Assembly: GCF_000820845.2 (NCBI RefSeq)
Contig: NZ_CBXV010000001.1
Coordinates: 310,001 to 374,000 of the forward strand
Length of the DNA: 64,000 nucleotides
Origin: Pyrinomonas methylaliphatogenes
GTDB lineage: Bacteria > Acidobacteriota > Blastocatellia > Pyrinomonadales > Pyrinomonadaceae
Direction: 5' to 3'
Of this stretch, positions 37,909 to 46,493 are shown in pieces; positions within the stretch are counted from its first letter, which is position 1; every line of letters starts with the position of its first letter. Under the pieces are notes generated by a model. It was not told where the DNA came from. It did not search any database and worked only from the letters and a program-made list of their open reading frames with translations. The position numbers were made by a program, and so were the translations under genes.

Positions 37909-39503
37909 TGCATCACATCTTCGATCGCAAATCGAAGCGCTATCCTTCGCTGGAAGTCAAACGGTGTGATGTCGGATCGGGCATAAGGCTCTGCGTGATG
38001 TTCTCGCTGATGGTGATCTTCGGATCGTGCGTCAACGCGGGCCAGCGAATATTCGGAGCGCAGGGCCTCGGTGCGGAATCGAAGAGGACTGCGGTCGAGA
38101 TCCAGGCGCCGATCAGTCGAGAGCAGACCGCTATCGGATTGGACCAGAAAGGAAAGCGGGCGTCGGCGCAGTATTTGGATGAATCGGGTCTGACGGTCGA
38201 GAAGTTGATTGACCTCGCTCATCAGAAGCGGGCCGATCTACTTGCGGCGCAGGCGCGCGTCGGCGCGGCACGTGCTCGATCTCTCCAAGCCGGTTTGCGT
38301 CCCAATCCGACGCTCGATATCGAGTACGGCACGCCGCGCTTTCTCGGCGGCGAGGCGGAGCTGGATTTCGCCGTCGGCGTTTCGCAACTTTTCGAACTCG
38401 GCGGCAAGCGCCGATTGCGTCGGGAAGCGGCGCGTCTCGAAGCGGAACGGGCGGAAGCCGAGTTTCGCGCGCTCGAACGGCAGATCGCTGCCGACGTGCG
38501 CGTTTCTTACGCGCGCGCCGTCGCTGCCGGAAGGTTTCTGGATACGGTGGATCAATTGGTCGCGCTCAACGAGGAGTTAGAGCGGGCGACGGCGGAGCGG
38601 GTCAAAAGAGGCGATGCCGCGCAAGTGGACCTGAGTTTGGTGCGCGTTGAACTCGACCGCTTGCGGGTGGAAAGGGCGCGCGCGTTAGCCGATCTCGAAT
38701 CGGAGATGATCGCCTTGCGCGCCGCCGTCGGTCTAGATCCGACGGACTCTTTGCGGATCGTTCCACTCGTCGAACGTCCGCCGCGACTCGAGCTTTCATT
38801 GCCGGAACTTACCGCCATCGCGCTACGTGAGCGAGCGGACCTTCAAGCGGCGCGCCTTGCCGAAAGAGCAAGCGTTGCGCGCTTGAAGCTGGTCGAAGCG
38901 CGCCGGACGCCGGACCTTGCCGGCACGGCCCGTTTCTCGCGCAGTCGGCAGATCGTGGATTTGCCGGAGAGGATAGGCGGCATCGCCTTGGACAAAGACA
39001 ACGAGTTGACTTTCGGCATACAGATCGAACTTCCGATCTTCAACCGCAACCAAGGCGAGATCGCCGCCGCAGCCAATGAACAGATACAAGCGACGCGAGA
39101 GCGCGAAGCGCTCGAAGCGAAGATCAAGCGCGATGTCGCGCTCGCTTACAGGCAGTATCAGGCTGCGGCGGAAAGCCTCGCGCTCTTTTCGACGCGCGTC
39201 ATACCGCAGACGGAAACGGTACTCGCGAGCGTGCGCGCCGCTTACGGACTCGGTGAGTTCTCGGTCTTCGACCTCTTGCAAGAACAGCGGCGATTGATCG
39301 AGAGCGAAACGGCTTACAGTCAAACCTTGCGCGATTACTACTCGGCGCTCGCCGAACTCGAACGCGCCACGGGCGCGCCGCTTCCGCGCGAGGCTTTCGC
39401 GCCGCGCGCAACTTCCAGCGCGCCGCGACTTGATCTGAAGAGCATCGAACGGCTCACGGCGAGTGATCCGCGTTGGGACGATCGCGATCCCGGTCAGCGA
39501 TAG
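37908..39503 (+). CDS. TolC-family outer-membrane efflux channel (CusC/CzcC type)
   Basis: A 531-residue outer-membrane factor of a tripartite metal efflux pump. Two repeats of paired long helices are visible: ARVGAARARSLQAGLRPNPTL with the PNP turn, FELGGKRRLRREAARLEAERA and a second copy after residue 300 (IELPIFNRNQGEIAAAANEQ). A hydrophobic stretch ending MVIFGSC may be a lipoprotein signal preceded by an unusually long N-tail, so the true start may be further in. The start codon overlaps the previous stop. Confidence 0.88.
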   Translation: MHHIFDRKSKRYPSLEVKRCDVGSGIRLCVMFSLMVIFGSCVNAGQRIFGAQGLGAESKRTAVEIQAPISREQTAIGLDQKGKRASAQYLDESGLTVEKLIDLAHQKRADLLAAQARVGAARARSLQAGLRPNPTLDIEYGTPRFLGGEAELDFAVGVSQLFELGGKRRLRREAARLEAERAEAEFRALERQIAADVRVSYARAVAAGRFLDTVDQLVALNEELERATAERVKRGDAAQVDLSLVRVELDRLRVERARALADLESEMIALRAAVGLDPTDSLRIVPLVERPPRLELSLPELTAIALRERADLQAARLAERASVARLKLVEARRTPDLAGTARFSRSRQIVDLPERIGGIALDKDNELTFGIQIELPIFNRNQGEIAAAANEQIQATREREALEAKIKRDVALAYRQYQAAAESLALFSTRVIPQTETVLASVRAAYGLGEFSVFDLLQEQRRLIESETAYSQTLRDYYSALAELERATGAPLPREAFAPRATSSAPRLDLKSIERLTASDPRWDDRDPGQR

Positions 39504-39556
39504 ACGAGTTTTGGGAAGAACGCTTTTCGAAATCTTGTTCCGGAGCTTGGAGGTTG

Positions 39557-40150
39557 ATGAGAGCAACGATCATTTCGGTGCTGAGTTTGGGCGTCGCCTT
39601 CTGGAGCGCATGCGCGACCGAAAAGCGCAAAACCTCTTCCAACGCTAACTTGAGAAATGTAGCCGCAGTCAACGCAAACCTCTCCACGACGAACGATGTG
39701 CCAGCGGAAGTGCGGGCGGCGCTCGCTGGCGCGCAAACTGTGGTTGCGGAACGGAAGGAGCTCTCCGCCGCGCAAGCGGCTGAGGTCGAGCGCGAATCTG
39801 GAGCGAAGCTTGAGAGCGCGGCGCACACGACCTATCTGGGTTATGCGCTGAGCGGTGGGGTGCGAAAACAAGTCGGAGCGGCGACCGTGCTCGAGGTCGA
39901 AGGCCAGCGTCTCGTCGTCGTTTACGAAAGTCGCAACGGATTGCCGTATATCAAAGAGGTGCGGGCCGCTGACTTGCCGCTCGCGTTTCTCACACAATTT
40001 CAAGGCAAAGGTCACGATGACCCGTTGCAGCTGGGGCGCGATGTGCAAGCGCACGGCATGGATGAAAGGTTGGCAAGAGCCATCACCGACGCCATTCGTC
40101 GGGATACGCGCATCATGCAGGCGCTTTATGGGGCGCCGCATACGCACTGA
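39557..40150 (+). CDS. lipoprotein of unknown function in metal operon
   Basis: A 197-residue lipoprotein: the ATG at 39557 follows GGAGG, and the signal peptide ends FWSAC (Cys about 19). The mature protein has an Ala/Asn-rich linker, then a domain of about 130 residues with TYLGYALSGGVRKQVGAATVLEVEG and ending ERLARAITDAIRRDTRIMQAL. The latter part faintly recalls FMN-binding (RnfG/NosR) domains but lacks their flavin-linking SGAT motif. Placement between channel and adaptor genes suggests a role in the efflux complex or in sensing. Confidence 0.6.
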   Translation: MRATIISVLSLGVAFWSACATEKRKTSSNANLRNVAAVNANLSTTNDVPAEVRAALAGAQTVVAERKELSAAQAAEVERESGAKLESAAHTTYLGYALSGGVRKQVGAATVLEVEGQRLVVVYESRNGLPYIKEVRAADLPLAFLTQFQGKGHDDPLQLGRDVQAHGMDERLARAITDAIRRDTRIMQALYGAPHTH

Positions 40151-40152
40151 AG

Positions 40153-42288
40153 ATGAACTGGATGTCGAACCGGTCCGGGAGACTGAAACATGCAGAGAGG
40201 GAAGTGGCGATCTCTAAGATGTTAGGTTCCTTCTTCGCGCTAACTGAAACGATCGGGTGGCGTGATGCGCGCGCTCGCGATCAAGAGCGCGTTCGAGATG
40301 CGCGTGTGTGCGCGGCTGAACCGGTCGCATCGCGTGATGCGCGCTCTCGCCGCAAAGAAGATCTCAACTTCTTCTCCATCTCGTCGCGATCGTTTGTGCG
40401 AGTGTGGCGCGTGACTTTGAGCGCGCTTCTTCTCTTTGCTTTCGTCACGGCGCGCGCGCACGAAGGCGAAGATCACGGCGCCTCGCCGAAACGCGCGACC
40501 GGAACCGCGGCTGGTCCAGCAGTGCGCATGGCTGAGCGGAACGTGCAGACGCCCGTCGGTCAGTTCCGCGTCCGCTTGCGTCAGATGCCTTTCGATCCGC
40601 GCACAGGCGAAGAGGCGCAGTTCGAGGTCGAAGCTCTGGAGCGCGTCGAAGGCGCTTTCGGGTCGAGCGAAGGTCTGCAGTCAGTGAACATCGCACGCGC
40701 CGTGGCGCGTTTGAGTCGAGCTGATGGGACCGCGTTGGAACCGGCGCTCGACACACACGCGGAGAGCAGTCCGGGCGTTCGCGGCGTTCACTACGTCTTT
40801 CGTGAAGCTGGCGAGTACAAGATCGCTTTTGACTTCGCGCTCGCCGACGGGCGTTCTTTCTCCGTCGATTTCCCGGTCTCGGTCACAAAAGCGCCAGTCA
40901 ATTGGAGCTTCTGGATCGGGCTTCTCCTTCTGGCATTGCTTTCGGTCGGCGTGGTCGTCATTCGTTCCGCTCCATTATGGCGCGCGCGAAGTGAGCGCAA
41001 AGGGGTTGCACGCCACATCGCTCCCGCGACCGTCGTCGCCGCCATCATATTCGCCATTGGTCTGCTCCTTCTACTGCGCTTCGAACCGCCGCGTCGAATT
41101 CGAACGGCGACCGAAGTGACCGTAAGCGCGGCGGCGGCCACTGGCGCGGCGACCAGTTCGGAGATCGTCATCCCGAAAGAATCTCAGTTGCTCTTCGGCA
41201 TTCGCACGGCGTTGGTCGAAGAACGCCCCGTGATTGCCGGTCTGAAGGTGACCGGCGTCGTGCGCGCGCGTCCCACTTCGCGCGCGACCATCGCGCCGCC
41301 CGTCTCGGGGCGCGTCTTTTTCAAGAACGGATTGACGCTCGGCTCCTTCGTCGCGCGCGGCGAGCAGATCGGCACGGTCGAACAGATCCTCGGCGCATCG
41401 GAACAAGCTGGACTTGAAGCGCAACGCACGGAGCTACAGCGCGCCGTGCTGGAGCAGCAGGCGAAAAGAGCTGAACAAGAGGCGCTGGCGCAACAAGCGC
41501 GCGCGCGTCTCGCTCAAGCTGAGCGCGAACTGCGCCGAGCGACGGAACTGCTCGAAGTCGGCGCTGTGCCGCGCAAGCGCGTCGAAGAGGCGCAAACCGC
41601 CGTGCAGATCGCGCGACAAGAGGTTCTCGCCGCCGAACAACAAGCGCGCATCGCCGCCGAACAGGCGCGCGTGGTGAAGGCGGGGGCAGAGCGCATCGGT
41701 CCAGTTCGACGCTTCCCATTGATCGCGCCGGTGGCGGGCGTCGTCAGCGACATCAGAGCGACGACAGGGCAACAGGTCGAAGCGGGAAGCGAACTGTTGA
41801 ACATCGTCGATCTGTCGGTTGTCTATCTCGAAGCGCGAGTCTTCGAAGGCGATTTGGCGAAGGTGCGCGATGCGCGACGGGCGAGTTACACGACGGCGGC
41901 ATTTCCCGGAGAGGTCTTTCATCTCGGCGAAGGCGGACGCGGACGCATCGTCGCCATCGGAACCGCGGTCGATCCGCAGACGCGGACCGTGCCGGTGATC
42001 TTCGAGGTCATGAATCCGGCGAACCGTTTGCGCGATGGCATGTTCGTCGAAATCGTTTTCGACATCGGCGAGACGGCGCCCGTGCTCGCCGTGCCTAAAC
42101 GGGCTGTCGTCACCGAAGAAGGGCGCACGTATGTTTTCGTCTTCAACGGCGGCGAAAGGTTCGAAAAGCGCGCCGTTCTACTCGGCGCCGAGGGACAAGA
42201 CTTCTACGAAGTCAAATCGGGCCTGAGTCGGGGCGAGCGCGTCGTCGTCGATGGCGTTTATCAGTTACGTTCTGCGCGACCGGGATGA
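40153..42288 (+). CDS. RND membrane-fusion adaptor with extra N-terminal periplasmic module
   Basis: A 711-residue adaptor (CusB/CzcB type) linking the inner-membrane pump to the outer-membrane channel. An export signal ends FVTARA, so the mature chain may start HEGEDHG (His103 of the full frame). A beta-sandwich module (about 125-245) follows, then two membrane helices (SFWIGLLLLALLSVGVVVI and ATVVAAIIFAIGLLLLL), then the usual adaptor: lipoyl half ATIAPPVSGRVFFK, a coiled coil of about 110 residues, RFPLIAPVAGVVSD and a beta-barrel/MP domain. The 80 residues before the signal are basic and may not be translated; GTG at 40396 would give a normal signal peptide. Confidence 0.85.
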   Translation: MNWMSNRSGRLKHAEREVAISKMLGSFFALTETIGWRDARARDQERVRDARVCAAEPVASRDARSRRKEDLNFFSISSRSFVRVWRVTLSALLLFAFVTARAHEGEDHGASPKRATGTAAGPAVRMAERNVQTPVGQFRVRLRQMPFDPRTGEEAQFEVEALERVEGAFGSSEGLQSVNIARAVARLSRADGTALEPALDTHAESSPGVRGVHYVFREAGEYKIAFDFALADGRSFSVDFPVSVTKAPVNWSFWIGLLLLALLSVGVVVIRSAPLWRARSERKGVARHIAPATVVAAIIFAIGLLLLLRFEPPRRIRTATEVTVSAAAATGAATSSEIVIPKESQLLFGIRTALVEERPVIAGLKVTGVVRARPTSRATIAPPVSGRVFFKNGLTLGSFVARGEQIGTVEQILGASEQAGLEAQRTELQRAVLEQQAKRAEQEALAQQARARLAQAERELRRATELLEVGAVPRKRVEEAQTAVQIARQEVLAAEQQARIAAEQARVVKAGAERIGPVRRFPLIAPVAGVVSDIRATTGQQVEAGSELLNIVDLSVVYLEARVFEGDLAKVRDARRASYTTAAFPGEVFHLGEGGRGRIVAIGTAVDPQTRTVPVIFEVMNPANRLRDGMFVEIVFDIGETAPVLAVPKRAVVTEEGRTYVFVFNGGERFEKRAVLLGAEGQDFYEVKSGLSRGERVVVDGVYQLRSARPG

Positions 42289-42366
42289 TTGCGCGGACTT
42301 GGCGACGAGAACGGACCTACCGATGACGAGGAGGTGCGAATAGTTTGACGAGTGATGGAGGAGAAG

Positions 42367-43161
42367 ATGGTGAACAGAATCTCTTTAGGAAGAAGGCTTG
42401 TGAATTCAACGGAGGTGAAGTTCGGTCGCGGAGTCGAGCGAGCGCGTCGGCAGCGGTTGCCGGTCGTTGCGATTGTGAGTTTGGTCGCGGCGCTCACGGT
42501 CGCGTGCGGAGCTGGACAGCAAAAGGTTAACGAGAACGCAGTGCAGAGCGCGACGGCGAACCAGAACGCGCGCCACGGCGAAATGCACGATGGGCACGCA
42601 ATGCACGGCGAAATGCACGATGGGCACGCAATGCACGGCGAAATGCACGATGGGCACGCAATGATGGATCACTCGCAGATGCAGAGTTCGCCGGGCGCGG
42701 AAAAAGCTCCTTACGACTTGCAGTTCATCGACACGATGATCGCGCATCATCAGGGTGCGATAGAGATGGCTCGGCTGGCCGACGGACGCGCCGAGCACGC
42801 AGAGCTGAAGGAGCTTGCGCGCAAGATCGTCGCCGATCAGGAGCGCGAAATCGCTCAGATGCGCAAGTGGCGCACCGAGTGGTACGGAGAGCGTGCTCCG
42901 GCAATCAACATGGAATTGCCCGGCATGCGCGAATCAATGCAGATGGATATGCGCCAGCTTGCGGAAGCGCGCGGGCGCGATTTCGATCTGCTCTTCATCG
43001 ACATGATGATCCCGCATCACGAAGGCGCAGTCGTGATGTCGCGGCAAGCGCTCGAGCGGGCCGAGCACGCCGAGTTGAAGAAACTGGCCGAGCAGATCAT
43101 CGCCGCACAGCAGGCCGAAATCGCGCAGATGCGCAAGTGGCGCACCGAGTGGGGGAAGTGA
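42367..43161 (+). CDS. lipoprotein with His/Met repeat and two DUF305 domains
   Basis: A 264-residue lipoprotein (ATG after GGAGGAGAAG; lipobox TVAC, Cys47). Residues 70-99 are three exact copies of HGEMHDGHAM. Two DUF305 domains follow, each with an FID.MI.HH.GA metal motif (FIDTMIAHHQGA and FIDMMIPHHEGA) and an almost identical end (QMRKWRTEW), so the gene arose by internal duplication. DUF305 proteins are linked to copper handling. It is likely a periplasmic Cu or Ag sponge or chaperone for the pump. Confidence 0.88.
   Translation: MVNRISLGRRLVNSTEVKFGRGVERARRQRLPVVAIVSLVAALTVACGAGQQKVNENAVQSATANQNARHGEMHDGHAMHGEMHDGHAMHGEMHDGHAMMDHSQMQSSPGAEKAPYDLQFIDTMIAHHQGAIEMARLADGRAEHAELKELARKIVADQEREIAQMRKWRTEWYGERAPAINMELPGMRESMQMDMRQLAEARGRDFDLLFIDMMIPHHEGAVVMSRQALERAEHAELKKLAEQIIAAQQAEIAQMRKWRTEWGK
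42574..42663 (+). repeat. three perfect 30-bp tandem repeats
   Basis: Three identical 30-base units (42574-42603, 42604-42633, 42634-42663), beginning CACGGCGAAATGCACGATGG, encode HGEMHDGHAM three times. Lack of any silent difference points to recent expansion or ongoing homogenisation, so the copy number may vary between strains. Confidence 0.95.
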
Positions 43162-43222
43162 CGCTTGACCGGGAGAGAGGTTCGGACGGATCTCTCTCCG
43201 CTCGTTGCGCGAGGTGAGCTCG

Positions 43223-46200
43223 ATGCTCGATGTTGTCATCAAGTGGTCGTTGCAGAACCGCTTATTGGTCGTCGCCATTGCGGCTTTGACGCTGGCGTGG
43301 GGGACTTACATCGCGCTTCAGTTGCCGGTCGATGTCTTCCCCGATTTGAACAAGCCGACGGTGACGATCCTGACCGAAGCGCCAGGGCTGGCACCCGAAG
43401 AGGTCGAGACGCTCGTCACCGTGCCGATCGAGACGGTGCTCAACGGCGCGCCCGGCGTGACGCGCGTCCGTTCGCAAAGCGGCATCGGGCTGTCGGTGAT
43501 CACCGTCGAGTTCGATTGGGGGACAGACCTCTACCGCAACCGCCAGTTGGTGAGCGAGAAACTTCAACTCGCGCGCGAGCAATTGCCTGCGGGCGTGACG
43601 CCCATGATGGGGCCGATCGGCTCGATCATGGGCGAGATCATGCTGATCTCTGTGCGTTCGCGTGACGGCTCGACCGGTCCGATGGAGTTGCGCTCGCTCG
43701 CCGACTGGACCATACGACCGCGATTGATGGCGATTCCCGGCATCGCACAAGTGATCAACATCGGCGGCGAAGTCAAGCAGTATCAGGTGCTCGTCTCGCC
43801 CGCAAAGCTCACGCAGTTCGGGTTGACGATCGAAGACATCGCGCGCGCGATGGAACGCGCCAACTTGAACACGACGGGCGGGTTCATCAACGCGCAATCA
43901 CAAGAGTTTCTCGTCCGCAATCTGGCGCGCGCGTACACGGTCGAAGATTTAAAGAAGACGGCGGTTGCATATCGCAACGGCGCGCCCGTCTTGCTCGGCG
44001 AAGTCGCTCAAGTCAAAGAAGGTCCGCGCGTCAAGCGAGGCGACGCTGGAACCAACGGCGAGCCCGCCGTCATCATGTCGGTGCAGAAGCAACCGGGCGC
44101 CTCCACAATCGAGTTGACTGAAAAGGTTGACAGCGCGATCCGTGAGATTCAGGCGACGCTGCCACCGGACATCGAGGTCAATCCGCGCCTGTTTCGTCAA
44201 GAGAACTTCATCCAAGCTTCGATCACCAACCTCATCGAGGCGCTGCGCGATGGCGCGATATTGGTGACGATCGTCCTCTTTCTTTTTCTGCTCAACTTGC
44301 GGACGACGGCGATCACGCTGACGGCAATCCCACTCTCGTTCATCGTCACCTTTCTCGTCTTCCGCGCCTTCGGCGTCTCGATCAACACGATGACGCTTGG
44401 CGGATTGGCCGTCGCCATCGGCGAGTTGGTGGATGATTCCATCGTCGATGTAGAGAATATCTTTCGCCGCCTGCGCGAAAACAGAGCGTCGCCCAATCCG
44501 AAACCGGCGCTGCGCGTCATCTACGAAGCATCGCTTGAAATCCGTTCGAGCATCGTTTATGCGACGTTCATCGTCGCGTTGGTCTTCGTTCCGCTTTTCG
44601 CTTTGACCGGCGTCGAAGGGCGGTTGCTTGCGCCGCTCGGTCTTGCCTACATCACGTCGCTCATCGCCTCGCTCGTGGTGAGTTTGACGGTAACGCCGGC
44701 GCTCGCCTCTTACTTATTGCCGCAGATGAAGGTGATGCGGCATGGGCGCGAAAGCTTTCTGGTCCGGTTCCTGAAGCGTTGGGACGAACGGCTGCTTCGC
44801 CACACGTTGCGTCATCCGAACGTCGTCATGGCTGGCGCTGGCGCGTTGCTTGCGCTCGCGCTCGCGACGTTGCCTTTCGTCGGCACCTCGTTTCTGCCGG
44901 AGTTCAACGAAGGCACAGTGACGGTCAGCTTCTTGGCCGAACCGGGAATCAGCCTCGAAGAGAGCGATCGCATCGGTCGCATCGCCGAGAGGTTGATCAT
45001 GGAGGTGCCTGAGGTGGTTGCCGTCGGACGGCGCACCGGTCGCGCCGAGATGGACGAGCACGCCGAAGGCGTGCACTCCGCGGAGATAGATGTTGACCTT
45101 CGGCGCAGCGAGCGCCCGCGCGATGAGATACTGCGAGATATTCGGCAGAGGCTTGCGACCATTCCGGGCGTAACGGTCAACGTCGGGCAGCCGATCTCGC
45201 ACCGATTGGATCACCTGCAATCGGGTGTGCGCGCGCAGATCGCCATCAAGCTCTTCGGCGATGATCTGGCGACTTTGCGCGACAAAGCCGAAGAGATCGC
45301 CAACGTCGTCGGCACGGTCGAAGGGGCGACCGACGTGCAGATCGAAAAGCAGGTGCTCATCCCGCAGGTGCGTTTCGCGATCGACCGCGAGGCAGCGGCC
45401 CGCTACGGACTGCCACCGGGTGAGATCGCCGAAACTTTGGAGATGGCGCTCAACGGAAAAAAGGTCTCGGAGATCGTCGATGCGCAACGGCGTTACGATC
45501 TCGTCATACGTTTCGACGACGAAGCGCGCGCTTCGCTCGATGCGCTTCGCAGCGTGACTGTGGATACGCCGCAAGGGACGCAGATCCCGGTTTCGGCTGT
45601 TGCGCGCATCGAAAACCTTCCGGGGCCGAATCAGATCCTGCGCGAGAACGCGCAGCGCCGGATCGTCGTCTCAGCGAACGTCGCCGGACGCGATCTCGGT
45701 TCGGTCGTGCGCGACATTCAAGAGCGCGTGCAGCGACAGGTGCAGCTTCCGCCCGGTTATTTCATCGAGTACGGCGGACAGTTCGAGGCGCAGCGAGAAG
45801 CGACTCGCAAGCTCACGCTGCTCAGCCTCTTTTCGGTCGTCGCTATCTTCTTCCTTTTGATCAAAGCGCTCGGCGACTGGCGTTCGGCTTTGCAGGTGAT
45901 GATCAACATCCCGCTCGCCTTGATCGGCGCGATCTTCGCCATGTTGCTCACTGGCGGCGTCTTCTCCGTGGCGACGCTGGTCGGATTTATCTCGCTTATC
46001 GGGATCACATCGCGCAACGGCATCATGATGATCTCGCACTACATTCACCTGATGCGTGAAGAGGGCGAAGACTTCACCGAACGAATGATCATTCGCGGCT
46101 CGCTCGAACGGCTCGTGCCGGTGATGATGACGGCGTTGACCGCTGGGCTTTCGTTGATCCCGTTCATCTTGGCGGCGGACGCGCCCGGCAAAGAGATCTT

Positions 46201-46396
46201 GCATCCGCTGGCGGTGGTCGTTCTCGGCGGCATTCTGACGTCGACGTTGCTGGACCAGTTGGTGACGCCTGCGGTCTTCTACAAGTTCGGGCGGCCTATT
46301 GCCGAGCGCGTCATCAGGGAGCGCCAGCTCAGGGAACCGGAACTTCGGGAAGAGAAGACGGCGCCGGTCGAGACGCCGCAACCCGTTGGAGATTGA
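43223..46396 (+). CDS. heavy-metal efflux RND pump (CusA/CzcA family)
   Basis: A 1057-residue inner-membrane proton-driven pump, the core of the tripartite complex. It has [16 protein letters not shown] in the first periplasmic segment, the usual 12 helices in two halves, the TM4 proton-relay stretch [20 protein letters not shown] and [13 protein letters not shown] in the second porter domain. ATG after GAGGTGAGCTCG. Metal choice (Cu/Ag versus Zn/Co/Cd) cannot be read safely, but the DUF305, cupredoxin and CopA neighbours favour copper or silver. Confidence 0.93.
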   Translation: MLDVVIKWSLQNRLLVVAIAALTLAWGTYIALQLPVDVFPDLNKPTVTILTEAPGLAPEEVETLVTVPIETVLNGAPGVTRVRSQSGIGLSVITVEFDWGTDLYRNRQLVSEKLQLAREQLPAGVTPMMGPIGSIMGEIMLISVRSRDGSTGPMELRSLADWTIRPRLMAIPGIAQVINIGGEVKQYQVLVSPAKLTQFGLTIEDIARAMERANLNTTGGFINAQSQEFLVRNLARAYTVEDLKKTAVAYRNGAPVLLGEVAQVKEGPRVKRGDAGTNGEPAVIMSVQKQPGASTIELTEKVDSAIREIQATLPPDIEVNPRLFRQENFIQASITNLIEALRDGAILVTIVLFLFLLNLRTTAITLTAIPLSFIVTFLVFRAFGVSINTMTLGGLAVAIGELVDDSIVDVENIFRRLRENRASPNPKPALRVIYEASLEIRSSIVYATFIVALVFVPLFALTGVEGRLLAPLGLAYITSLIASLVVSLTVTPALASYLLPQMKVMRHGRESFLVRFLKRWDERLLRHTLRHPNVVMAGAGALLALALATLPFVGTSFLPEFNEGTVTVSFLAEPGISLEESDRIGRIAERLIMEVPEVVAVGRRTGRAEMDEHAEGVHSAEIDVDLRRSERPRDEILRDIRQRLATIPGVTVNVGQPISHRLDHLQSGVRAQIAIKLFGDDLATLRDKAEEIANVVGTVEGATDVQIEKQVLIPQVRFAIDREAAARYGLPPGEIAETLEMALNGKKVSEIVDAQRRYDLVIRFDDEARASLDALRSVTVDTPQGTQIPVSAVARIENLPGPNQILRENAQRRIVVSANVAGRDLGSVVRDIQERVQRQVQLPPGYFIEYGGQFEAQREATRKLTLLSLFSVVAIFFLLIKALGDWRSALQVMINIPLALIGAIFAMLLTGGVFSVATLVGFISLIGITSRNGIMMISHYIHLMREEGEDFTERMIIRGSLERLVPVMMTALTAGLSLIPFILAADAPGKEILHPLAVVVLGGILTSTLLDQLVTPAVFYKFGRPIAERVIRERQLREPELREEKTAPVETPQPVGD

Positions 46397-46493
46397 TCGC
46401 GCATCGGATGAAAATGAGGAGACGGCAAAAGCACGGGACGCGACCGCAAGCCTTTGGTCGCGCCGCGTTGACTGGCGAGAACAGGAGCGAGTC

